DNA of 64,000 nt from Sphingopyxis sp. Lineage in GTDB: Bacteria; Pseudomonadota; Alphaproteobacteria; Sphingomonadales; Sphingomonadaceae. The position numbers and the translations under genes are program-made. The notes under the pieces are model-generated. The model saw only the letters and a program-made list of their open reading frames with translations, did no database searches and was not told the origin of the DNA. This document shows, piece by piece, positions 15,122-23,090 of this stretch (within the stretch, counting starts at the first letter, position 1; the number at the start of each line of letters is the position of its first letter). Location of the stretch: the NCBI GenBank assembly GCA_013823985.1, contig PNNB01000015.1, positions 186,001 through 250,000 of the forward strand. The letters are read 5' to 3'.

Positions 15122-15766
15122 ATGATGGACCAAATCTCAACCCTATTTTCCGATAGGCAGCCCCTGTCGGATTCGTTGCCCGATGCCGCAAATGACGGTG
15201 ACCGGCGGCAGCATAACCGTAATGTCAGGGTCATGCGCGTCGCCCGGCTGAAGGACGTGAACCTGCACGCCGAATGCCTTGGCCTTGTGCGCGATGTGTC
15301 GCCAGGCGGCATGATGATTGACGCCGACTTCCCGCTCGAAATCGGCCAGACCGTTGCCATTGCCCTGCTGGACGATCAGGAATTGAAAGGTGATGTCATC
15401 TGGCTGGATGGCAAAACCGTGGGCGTAGAGTTTGCGCAGCCCATTGAAGTTGAAAAGATTCTAGCAAAGCCGTCGATCAAGTCCGATGGCCGCCGTGCGC
15501 GTTTGCCCCGGTTCAAACTGAACAAGGCAGTCACCATACGCGCCGATGAAAAGGCGGCGGATGCCCAGTTGCTGGACCTTTCCCAACGGGGGGCCAAGTT
15601 CAGCTGTGATCTGAAGATGAAATTGCACGCTAACGTTCTGGTGCGCCTCAATCGTGAGAACGCCGTTCGCGCGACCGTCAAATGGCGGGCGGGAAACATG
15701 ATTGGAGTCGAGTTCCATCGGCTTTTATCTGTCGAAGAACTGGGCATCTGGTTGAAAGATTGCTGA
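15122..15766 (+). CDS. tandem PilZ-domain protein
   Basis: A 214 aa soluble protein with two PilZ-like halves. The first has basic residues RRQHNRNVR and the DxSxxG motif DVSPGG (about 55-60). The second has RRARLPR and DLSQRG (about 150-155). Both carry the R...D/NxSxxG elements used to bind c-di-GMP, so it may bind two dimers or sense concentration steeply. A GGGGGAG site precedes ATG 15122. It stands alone before a NarL-type regulator; its output partner is not visible. An EAL protein is encoded at 27145-27921. Confidence 0.82.
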   Translation: MMDQISTLFSDRQPLSDSLPDAANDGDRRQHNRNVRVMRVARLKDVNLHAECLGLVRDVSPGGMMIDADFPLEIGQTVAIALLDDQELKGDVIWLDGKTVGVEFAQPIEVEKILAKPSIKSDGRRARLPRFKLNKAVTIRADEKAADAQLLDLSQRGAKFSCDLKMKLHANVLVRLNRENAVRATVKWRAGNMIGVEFHRLLSVEELGIWLKDC

Positions 15767-15974
15767 GCGGCATCGCGGAAATTTCCCTACATTGACATCG
15801 GTGGACATATTTTAGTTCAAGTTGGATGTATTTTTACATCAGGTCGGCAGAAACGTTGCTGGTCAAGTGCATCGCAAACTTGACAGTGTGCCACCAGCTA
15901 AAGCAAGAAGTGTCCAGTGGGGATGGATTGCCGAGCAGCATTACTGTTTGGAGGTCTGGTTTTAAGGGTGGACG

Positions 15975-16625
15975 ATGCAAAATATTTTACTGATCGTCGA
16001 CCATAGCTTCTTCTTACATGGTTTTTGCCAGTATTTGGGTGACACAGGCCGTTTCGAAGTTTCAACCGCTGTCGCCGCAGACGAAGCGACCGCAAAAATA
16101 GAACAGTCGCCACCCGATATCGTTGTTCTCGATCCCCGCATGGGCGAGGGTTCCGGTGCTGAGGTTTCGCAGTATCTGCGGCTGCATTATCCCAACATTC
16201 CGATGGTGCTGCTGGTCACTCAAATAGACCCCGAGCAATCGATCGAGGCGATGCGTATGGGGGTAAAGGGCATTGCCCTGAAAGACAGCGATCCCGATTT
16301 GATGGTCCAAGGGATCCAGACCATTTTGGCGGGCGGTTATTGGTTCGAGACGAACGTTACGCAGCCGGCGTTGCGATATTCGCTGGACCGACCCAACCGT
16401 ATCAACCGGAGCGACGACCTTTTAACCAAAAGGGAACATCAGATCGTCGACCTCGTGTGCCTCGGGTTGCGCAACCGGCAGATTGCGGACCAGTGCAGTC
16501 TGACCGAAGGAACGGTGAAGATCCACCTCAACAGCATTTTCCGGAAATTGAGTGTGACATCGCGCGCGGAGTTGATCGTAAATCGCGAAGGCATGCGGTC
16601 CAAGAAATCCTCGAACGCCAACTAA
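15975..16625 (+). CDS. NarL/LuxR-type response regulator
   Basis: A 216 aa regulator with an N-terminal receiver (phosphoacceptor Asp in IVVLDPRMG; the acidic pocket has VDHS rather than a double acid) and a C-terminal LuxR helix-turn-helix (LTKREHQIVDLVCLGLRNRQIADQCSLTEGTVKIHLNSIFRKL). There is no kinase next to it. The single pocket Asp and the conserved switch Thr (LLVTQI) suggest it can still be phosphorylated. A structured inverted repeat follows the gene. Confidence 0.9.
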   Translation: MQNILLIVDHSFFLHGFCQYLGDTGRFEVSTAVAADEATAKIEQSPPDIVVLDPRMGEGSGAEVSQYLRLHYPNIPMVLLVTQIDPEQSIEAMRMGVKGIALKDSDPDLMVQGIQTILAGGYWFETNVTQPALRYSLDRPNRINRSDDLLTKREHQIVDLVCLGLRNRQIADQCSLTEGTVKIHLNSIFRKLSVTSRAELIVNREGMRSKKSSNAN

Positions 16626-16672
16626 GGCGACGCCCCAAATATTTTCAGACACATATGTCTAGCCGTCGGCCT

Positions 16673-16763
16673 GTCCTGAAAGGACTGCCCGACACGGTCA
16701 CTCACCCCGCTGGTAACCTCAGAAGCACACATTGGCTACCAGCGCGGGAATGGGTGTCGGGCA
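16673..16763. repeat. nested inverted-repeat structure
   Basis: Outer perfect arms TGCCCGACAC (16686-16695) and GTGTCGGGCA (16754-16763) enclose inner perfect arms CGCTGGTA (16708-16715) and TACCAGCG (16737-16744). A small hairpin GTCC-TGAAA-GGAC lies just before (about 16673-16685). It fills the gap between the convergent regulator and TonB-receptor genes. It may be a 3' structure, a protein site or a small RNA. Confidence 0.5.
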
Positions 16764-16785
16764 TCCTTGCCCCCTTGGGTCAGGA

Positions 16786-19299
16786 TTAGAATTTATACCC
16801 GACTTCGACCCCGATCAGGCGACGCGCACCCGGCGAGATAAACGACCCGCCAAATTCGATCGCCGGGATGGCTTCGTTGATATATTTGCGATCCAGCATA
16901 TTGTCGGCAAAGGCCGTCAGGTTCCAGTTTTCACCTTCCAGACCGAAGCGCAGATTGAGCACGCCAAAGGCATCACGCTTTGCGACACTATAGTTCGCGT
17001 TCCCGACAAAGCCGGGCAAGGCCAAGGCGGAGATCGGCAACAGCTGGCTAAAGATGGTCGCGCGGGTCTGGTCCTGCACGGTGTGGAACCATGTCGGTCC
17101 GGTGATGCGGTAATCGGCCCGCATGACAAGATCGAGGCTATCGTTCAGCGGTGCATCGATCTGGCTACCGAGGTTGATGGTATAGTCTGCGGTATAAGGC
17201 GACTTGTTCCCGACCGTGTAGGGGCGTGAAGCATTCGCCTTGATCTTGCTGTCAGTCAGGTTGACCGACCCGAACAGTTTCCAGCCGTCAACGATTTTGA
17301 CGGTGCTGTTCAGTTCAACGCCCTTCACATCGACCTTGTCAATGTTCGACACCACGCGCAGCAGACCGAAGGATCCGACGAAGAATTCGAAGAACTGCAT
17401 ATCGGTAATGCGCGTATAGTAGCCAGCAAGGTCGAAGGTAACGCGGTTGTCGAACAGCGACCCCTTGATACCTGCTTCGAACGCGCTCGAGCGTTCCTTG
17501 CGGAACTGGTCGTTGATCGTCACGCCTGCGCCGATGGAAGGCACGTTGAAGTTGGCGTTAACGAGCGCCGAAGAGCCCGTGTTGTTGAAACCGCCCGATT
17601 TGAATCCGATGCCCCAGTTGGCATAGATGTTCGTGGAACTGTTGGGCGTGAAGCTCAAGGTCACCTTGGGCTGCAGTTGCTTGAAGCTCGCGGACTTGTC
17701 GGCGATACCGCCTGTTGCGGGAAGGCCGGGGTTGATTTTTGCGCCCGTGATGGGGTCAAACACATTGGGCACGAGGTTCGACGTGCTGCGATCCTCGACG
17801 TCATAGCGCAACGCGACGCCCGCCTTGAACTTGTCCGATGCAGCATAGTCGACCGAACCGAAGGCCGCATAAACGTCGGTCTTGAACTTGTCGTAGAAGA
17901 GCTGCGATGTAGGATTGCTGCTGCCCGGTGCATTGTACAACGAGGTGCTGACCCCTTGGCCAAGATCGGCGCCAAGGCTGACCCCGACTTCGCGATCGAT
18001 ATGCAATCCGTACACACCCAATTGCCAGTTGAGCGGCCCGTCATTGTTGGAGGCAAGACGGATTTCGCCGCTGATGTCCTTCTGGTTGCGGATCTGCAGC
18101 TGCGTACCGTCGCAGGTTGTCGGGCTATAGGCACCGAAGGTCGACCCGGTTGCGGGGGCAAAGATGAAGGGCACAGGAATCTGGCCGATGAATCCCGGCG
18201 CGTTCACGGGGAAGCCCGTCAGCGCGGCGGTGCTGGCGAAGCACTGGTTCTGCACAGCCAGGTTCGTAGCGTTTGCAGGAGCGCCCAGCGCTGGTGAAAT
18301 ATAGCGCGCAAAGTCCGCCGAGGTACCATCCGCCGTCAGGCTTTGATCGACGTCGGAATAGAGAGCCCATGCGGTGAGCTTGGTCGAGCCGAAGTCATGC
18401 TCCAGCTTGGCCGAGAAATCGATGGTGCGCTGATCATTGGTCGGGCGGATGTTGCTGTAATAGCCCAGTTCATGGTCATCGACGTCTTCAAAGAAGGCGC
18501 CGCCAAAAGCTTCGATATGGAACACCGAGTTGAAGTTGATCGATGCGCCGGAAAGTTTGGAATAACGGGCCTTCACATCGATATTGGTCGCTTCGCCCAA
18601 ATCGGCCATGAAACGTCCGTCGATGGAGTAGACTTCCTGATCGTCGACAACCTTGCGGTCGAGGAACGTGTTCCGGTAAAATCCGTCCGTTGTGCGGTAG
18701 TTACCCGAAAGCACAAAGCCGGCATTGTCGCCGAGAGGTGCCGAAATATAGGCGGTGCCTTCAATCGTCTTTTCGTTGGCATAGCTGAACTTGACCGCAC
18801 CTTCGAGGGTATCCCCGGGCTTGACGGTCGAAATCACGATTGCACCCGCCGCAGCGTTACGTCCATAAATGGCGCCCTGCGGACCTTTCAGGATTTCAAT
18901 CTGCCGCAGCGTTCCCTGTGTCTGGTTCAATTGTGCGGTGTTGGTTTTCAAGATGCCGTCTACAACGAGCGCAACAGAGCTTTCCGCGTCACGTGCACCG
19001 TTGATACCGCGAATGTTGATCTGCGTATCACCTGCCTCTGCCGTGCCGGTGACGATGGTAACGCCGGGCGTCAGTTGCGCAAAACCCTGTGCGTTGTCCG
19101 CCCCTGTCTTGGCCAGTGAATCCGCGTCGATGACCGAGACCGATGCAGGTACGTCAACAAGCCGTTCATTCTGCCGGCGGGCGGTGACGATGATTTCTTC
19201 TCCCTCGGCACCGTCTTCAGCATCTTGCGCGAACGCCATGCTGGGCAACATTGCGGCGGCCGCAATGGACGTGAGGAGTGCACTTTTGGTGATACGCAT
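16786..19299 (-). CDS. TonB-dependent outer-membrane receptor
   Basis: An 837 aa receptor with a cleavable signal peptide (MRITKSALLTSIAAAAMLPSMAFA), a probable TonB box (EEIIVTARR, about 34-42) and a plug domain (VPASVSVID...IEILKGPQGAIYGRNAAAGAIVI). A long beta-barrel follows, ending in the aromatic GVEVGYKF expected for outer-membrane insertion. It imports a ligand across the outer membrane with TonB/ExbBD energy. It is divergent from the GntR regulator and shares its operator region, so the ligand is presumably the substrate of the downstream enzymes. GGGAG precedes ATG 19299. Confidence 0.94.
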   Translation of the reverse strand: MRITKSALLTSIAAAAMLPSMAFAQDAEDGAEGEEIIVTARRQNERLVDVPASVSVIDADSLAKTGADNAQGFAQLTPGVTIVTGTAEAGDTQINIRGINGARDAESSVALVVDGILKTNTAQLNQTQGTLRQIEILKGPQGAIYGRNAAAGAIVISTVKPGDTLEGAVKFSYANEKTIEGTAYISAPLGDNAGFVLSGNYRTTDGFYRNTFLDRKVVDDQEVYSIDGRFMADLGEATNIDVKARYSKLSGASINFNSVFHIEAFGGAFFEDVDDHELGYYSNIRPTNDQRTIDFSAKLEHDFGSTKLTAWALYSDVDQSLTADGTSADFARYISPALGAPANATNLAVQNQCFASTAALTGFPVNAPGFIGQIPVPFIFAPATGSTFGAYSPTTCDGTQLQIRNQKDISGEIRLASNNDGPLNWQLGVYGLHIDREVGVSLGADLGQGVSTSLYNAPGSSNPTSQLFYDKFKTDVYAAFGSVDYAASDKFKAGVALRYDVEDRSTSNLVPNVFDPITGAKINPGLPATGGIADKSASFKQLQPKVTLSFTPNSSTNIYANWGIGFKSGGFNNTGSSALVNANFNVPSIGAGVTINDQFRKERSSAFEAGIKGSLFDNRVTFDLAGYYTRITDMQFFEFFVGSFGLLRVVSNIDKVDVKGVELNSTVKIVDGWKLFGSVNLTDSKIKANASRPYTVGNKSPYTADYTINLGSQIDAPLNDSLDLVMRADYRITGPTWFHTVQDQTRATIFSQLLPISALALPGFVGNANYSVAKRDAFGVLNLRFGLEGENWNLTAFADNMLDRKYINEAIPAIEFGGSFISPGARRLIGVEVGYKF

Positions 19300-19347
19300 G
19301 TAACAAAACTCCCTAGTTTTCGCTTTTATTGCTTTAGCGGTAGCTTA

Positions 19348-19357
19348 TTGTATACAA
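19348..19357. promoter_or_regulatory. GntR/FCD operator palindrome TTGTATACAA (copy 1)
   Basis: A perfect 10 bp palindrome in the intergenic region of the divergent TonB receptor and gntR genes. An identical palindrome lies at 20075-20084. The TNGTNNNACNA-like form suits FCD-type GntR regulators, so this is most likely the binding site of the product of 19388-20062. Confidence 0.75.
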
Positions 19358-19387
19358 ATACCATTCGTCAAGAGGAGCATTACACCT

Positions 19388-20062
19388 ATGTCCCGGGCCT
19401 CGGATCGTGCCTATAATCATATCCGCAACATGATCCTGTCGGGTGAATTGTCGCCGGGCGAACAGATCCGTGAGGAAGCGTTGGCCGAGCTTTGCGGCGT
19501 TTCCCGGACCCCGGTGCGCGACGCCCTGCGGCGTCTGGAGGCCGAGCTTTTCATCCGCCGGAACGAGTCGCAGCGCAGCTTTGTTGCCGACTGGTCCTTG
19601 GATGACCTCGAAGAAGCATTTCAACTGCGCGCCATGCTGGAGGCTTATGCCGCACGGCGCGCGGCCAAGCGGATTTCGTGGGACCAACTTGCCCGCCTGC
19701 GTTCCCACAATGATGCGATTCGCCAAGCAATCACCGCGTCCACGCCGGACATCCCCAAATTTCTGGACCATAACCGGCAATTCCACGCCATCGTCCTGGA
19801 AGCGGCGGGGTCCGAGCGTCTGGCCGGGATGCTGGCGCAAGTGATTGAGCAACCGGTCGTTCTGCGCACCGCCCGGCAATATGACATGGAAAACCTCAAA
19901 CGGTCGCATCATGAGCATGACGAATTGCTGATCGCCTTTGACAATCGCGACGGCGAATGGGCGGCCGCCGTCATGACAGGCCATATCCGCCGCGCCTTTC
20001 ACGCCTATGCCGCTGCGCATTCCGGCGACACCGAAATCCGCCGGACGGACGAAGCCGCATAA
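19388..20062 (+). CDS. GntR family (FCD domain) transcriptional regulator
   Basis: A 224 aa regulator with an N-terminal winged helix-turn-helix (SRASDRAYNHIRNMILSGELSPGEQIREEALAEL...SRTPVRDALRRLEAE) and a C-terminal all-helical FCD ligand domain. The FCD has metal/ligand-binding residues including H in FLDHNRQFH and HHEHDELL. Most FCD regulators are repressors relieved by the pathway substrate or an intermediate. AGAGGAG precedes ATG 19388. The twin TTGTATACAA sites flank this gene, so it probably controls itself, the receptor and the enzyme operon. Confidence 0.93.
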   Translation: MSRASDRAYNHIRNMILSGELSPGEQIREEALAELCGVSRTPVRDALRRLEAELFIRRNESQRSFVADWSLDDLEEAFQLRAMLEAYAARRAAKRISWDQLARLRSHNDAIRQAITASTPDIPKFLDHNRQFHAIVLEAAGSERLAGMLAQVIEQPVVLRTARQYDMENLKRSHHEHDELLIAFDNRDGEWAAAVMTGHIRRAFHAYAAAHSGDTEIRRTDEAA

Positions 20063-20074
20063 TCCTGTTTGATT

Positions 20075-20084
20075 TTGTATACAA
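20075..20084. promoter_or_regulatory. GntR/FCD operator palindrome TTGTATACAA (copy 2)
   Basis: Identical to the site at 19348-19357. It lies between the gntR stop and the HMG-CoA-lyase-like gene, about 20 bp before its start. Its position suggests a separate promoter for the enzyme operon that is blocked by the regulator. Confidence 0.75.
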
Positions 20085-20105
20085 TTATGGCATCATTTAT
20101 TCGTG

Positions 20106-21017
20106 ATGAGCATTCCCGGTCGCATAGAATTTGTCGAAGTCGGACCACGCGATGGCCTGCAAAATGAAAAGCTGCTTGTGTCCACGCAGGACAAGCTGGC
20201 ATTGATCAACCGCGCGATCGACGCCGGTGCACGGCGGATCGAAGTGACCAGTTTCGTCAACCCGACCCGCGTCCCGCAAATGGCCGATGCCGAGTCGGTA
20301 TGTGCGGGACTGCCCGTGCGAGACGATACGACCTTCATCGGTCTGGTCATGAACATGCGCGGCGCAGAACGCGCGCTTGCCACGGGCCGCATAGACCAAC
20401 TCGGGGCCGTTGCAGTGGCAACGGATCGCTTTGCAATTGCCAATCAGGGCCAGACCAGCGACGAATCGGTTCAGGCAGCGAAAAGCATTATCGCCCTGGC
20501 CAATGCCGAAGGCCGCACCGCCCAATGCACGATCGCGGCCTCTTTCGGCTGCCCGTTTGAAGGCGAAGTCGCGCAGGATCGCATTGTCGAGATGGCCGCC
20601 GCACTTGCCGAGGCTGGGCCGGTCGAAATTGCCCTTGCCGATACCATCGGCGTCGGGAACCCCGCCCATGTGGCTGAACTGGTCGCCCGGGTCCAGAGCG
20701 CCATTGCGCCCCTGCCGGTGCGCGTCCATTTCCATAATACCCGCAACACCGGCCTTGCCAATGTCTGGGCGGCAATAACTGCGGGTGCGAGCATCATCGA
20801 CGCGTCGGTAGGCGGCTTGGGCGGTTGCCCCTTCGCCCCGGGGGCGGCAGGAAATGTACCGAGCGAGGATGTCGTCTACATGCTGGAAAGAGCAGGCATT
20901 GATACCGGCATGGATCTGGATCGTTTGATCGAAACCAGCCGCTGGCTTTCGGAAATAATGGGAAAAAAACTGCCCGGAATGGTCGCGCAATCGCCCGCCT
21001 TTCCGGTGGCAGCTTAA
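20106..21017 (+). CDS. HMG-CoA lyase-like enzyme
   Basis: A 303 aa HMGL-family TIM-barrel lyase. It has the GPRDGLQNE substrate/metal motif near the N-terminus and the GGLGGCPFAPGAAGN segment with the lyase cysteine. True HMG-CoA lyases cleave 3-hydroxy-3-methylglutaryl-CoA to acetyl-CoA and acetoacetate. The metal-binding segment reads HFHNTRNTGLAN where the family usually has H-x-H-D-T-Y-G-Q-A-L-A-N, so the substrate may differ. ATG 20106 or the adjoining GTG 20103 could start it; neither has a clear ribosome site. It is the first enzyme gene after the second operator. Confidence 0.85.
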   Translation: MSIPGRIEFVEVGPRDGLQNEKLLVSTQDKLALINRAIDAGARRIEVTSFVNPTRVPQMADAESVCAGLPVRDDTTFIGLVMNMRGAERALATGRIDQLGAVAVATDRFAIANQGQTSDESVQAAKSIIALANAEGRTAQCTIAASFGCPFEGEVAQDRIVEMAAALAEAGPVEIALADTIGVGNPAHVAELVARVQSAIAPLPVRVHFHNTRNTGLANVWAAITAGASIIDASVGGLGGCPFAPGAAGNVPSEDVVYMLERAGIDTGMDLDRLIETSRWLSEIMGKKLPGMVAQSPAFPVAA

Positions 21018-21028
21018 GGGAGAAGAAT

Positions 21029-23077
21029 ATGGGTTATCGTTTGGGAGTTGACGTAGGCGGGACATTTACGGACCTGTTGCTGTTCAATTCCGACACCGGA
21101 GCCTTTTGGCGCCACAAAACACCTTCGACGCCGCACGACAGCAGCGAAGGCATTTTGAATGGCGTGAACGCAATCTGTGGGCAGGCCGGTGTGGCCACGG
21201 CAGAGATCGACTATTTCCTGCACGGTACGACGGTCGCAACCAACGCCGTTCTGGAAGGCAAAGGCGCGCGGGTCGGCCTGATCGTCACCGAAGGCTATCG
21301 TGATATCATGCAAATCGCCCGGTCCTATGTTCCCGGCGGCCTTGCTGCATGGATCATCTGGCCAAAGCCGACGCCTCTTGCCGCGCTGGAAGATACGGTG
21401 ACCGTGGGTGGACGCATGAATGCGCAAGGCGAAGAAGTCCGCCCCCTTGATGAGGCAGGTGCCCGCACCGCTTTGACCCAATTGAAAGACAAAGGCGTTG
21501 AAGCCATCACCGTTAGTTTCATGAATGCCTATACCAATGGCGCGCACGAGGCCCGCGTAGGTGAATTGGCGCGCGAGATTTTTCCCGACGCGCCTATATC
21601 GTTAAGCCACGAAGTGCTGCCCGAAATGCAGGAATATGAGCGGACATTGACCACAGTGGCCAATGCCGCGGTCCGGCCGGTGGTCAGCAAATATGTGTCG
21701 AACCTGCGCGACAAGCTTGCGGTTTCTGGCTTTTCCGGAAAGCTGTCCTTGTTGCGGTCCGATGGCGGCCTGATGTCGGCGCAAAAGGCGCAAGAGCATC
21801 CGGTCAACATCCTGATGTCAGGCCCGGCAGGCGGCGTGACCGGAGCGCTTTGGGTCGGCAAAAATGCCGGTATCAAGAATATTCTGACGCTCGACGTCGG
21901 GGGCACCTCCACCGATGTGGCGTTGATCGAGAATCTGGAGCCACGCCGGGTGCGTACCACCGAAGTCGGCCATCTTGCCGTGCGCGCGTCTTCGCTGGAT
22001 GTGAAGACCGTCGGCGCCGGTGGCGGGTCCATTGCCTATGTTCCCGAACTGACAGGCGCCCTGCGCGTCGGTCCGCAATCAGCCGGAGCCGTCCCGGGTC
22101 CAGTCGCCTATGGCAAAGGCGGCGAAGCGCCCACCGTCACGGACGCCAATGTCGTGCTGGGCTATTTACCCGAAAACCTTCTGGGTGGCAGTTTCAAACT
22201 GGACCGTGAAGGGGCCAAAAAGGCGGTGCAGACCATTGCTGACGCGCTGGGCATTGACCTGATGGCGGCGGCGCGCGGCATCATCGATATCGTAAACGAA
22301 AATATGTTCGGCGCGCTGCGGATGATTTCGGTGCAACAGGGTTATGACCCCCGCCATTTTGCGCTGATGGGCTTTGGTGGCGCAGGGCCTCTTCATGTCA
22401 ACGCTGTGGCCCGCCTGATGGGCAGCTGGCCCGCCATATCGCCGGTATCACCCGGTGTGCTGTGCGCGCTCGGGGATGCCACAACGCGTATGCGGACCGA
22501 AACGGCACGTTCCTTTTCGCGGCTTGCCACCACGACCGATGCGGCGGAATTGATCGCCATTTTGAAAGAAATGTCCGACCAGACCCGCGCCGAATTGCGC
22601 TCGGACGGCATTGCCGAGGCGGACATCACCAGCGAGTTTGAAATCGATGTGCGCTATTCCGGGCAAGCCTTTGAAGTGCCCCTGACCATCACTCCTGAAA
22701 TATTGGAGCGCGACGGTATCGACGGCATCCTGCGCCGGTTCGACGAGGAGCATTTGCGGCTCTTCACATTCAACATGGATACGCCCCATGAGATTGTGAA
22801 CCTGCGCGCGGTTGCCCTTGGCCAGGCGCTCGACCTGCCAGCCGCCGAACTACCGAAGGGCGACGGCAATCCGGCTGCGGCCAAAATGCGCGACCATGTC
22901 CTGTGGATGGACGGCAAGGAGCAGGCGGCGATCATCTATGACCGGGCAAAGCTGAAGCAGGGGGATGTGATCCCTGGGCCCGCCATCGTTATCGAGATGG
23001 ATTCCACCACACTCATCGAAACCGGCTGCGTCGCGACTGTCGACAAGGTTGGCAACATCCTGATCAATCTGGCTTGA
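21029..23077 (+). CDS. hyuA: hydantoinase/oxoprolinase family subunit A (HyuA)
   Basis: A 682 aa ATP-dependent amidohydrolase subunit of the HyuA/acetone-carboxylase-beta family. The actin-like ATP-binding motif DVGGTFTD is at residues 8-15, with a second LDVGGTSTDVA near 290 and MGFGGAGPLH near 450. With HyuB it opens cyclic amides such as hydantoins, N-methylhydantoin, 5-oxoproline or lactams, or carboxylates ketones. AGGGAGAA precedes ATG 21029, 11 bp after the lyase stop. The next gene is the B subunit. The substrate is not decided by sequence. Confidence 0.92.
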   Translation: MGYRLGVDVGGTFTDLLLFNSDTGAFWRHKTPSTPHDSSEGILNGVNAICGQAGVATAEIDYFLHGTTVATNAVLEGKGARVGLIVTEGYRDIMQIARSYVPGGLAAWIIWPKPTPLAALEDTVTVGGRMNAQGEEVRPLDEAGARTALTQLKDKGVEAITVSFMNAYTNGAHEARVGELAREIFPDAPISLSHEVLPEMQEYERTLTTVANAAVRPVVSKYVSNLRDKLAVSGFSGKLSLLRSDGGLMSAQKAQEHPVNILMSGPAGGVTGALWVGKNAGIKNILTLDVGGTSTDVALIENLEPRRVRTTEVGHLAVRASSLDVKTVGAGGGSIAYVPELTGALRVGPQSAGAVPGPVAYGKGGEAPTVTDANVVLGYLPENLLGGSFKLDREGAKKAVQTIADALGIDLMAAARGIIDIVNENMFGALRMISVQQGYDPRHFALMGFGGAGPLHVNAVARLMGSWPAISPVSPGVLCALGDATTRMRTETARSFSRLATTTDAAELIAILKEMSDQTRAELRSDGIAEADITSEFEIDVRYSGQAFEVPLTITPEILERDGIDGILRRFDEEHLRLFTFNMDTPHEIVNLRAVALGQALDLPAAELPKGDGNPAAAKMRDHVLWMDGKEQAAIIYDRAKLKQGDVIPGPAIVIEMDSTTLIETGCVATVDKVGNILINLA

Positions 23078-23090
23078 GGAGAAACAGCCC

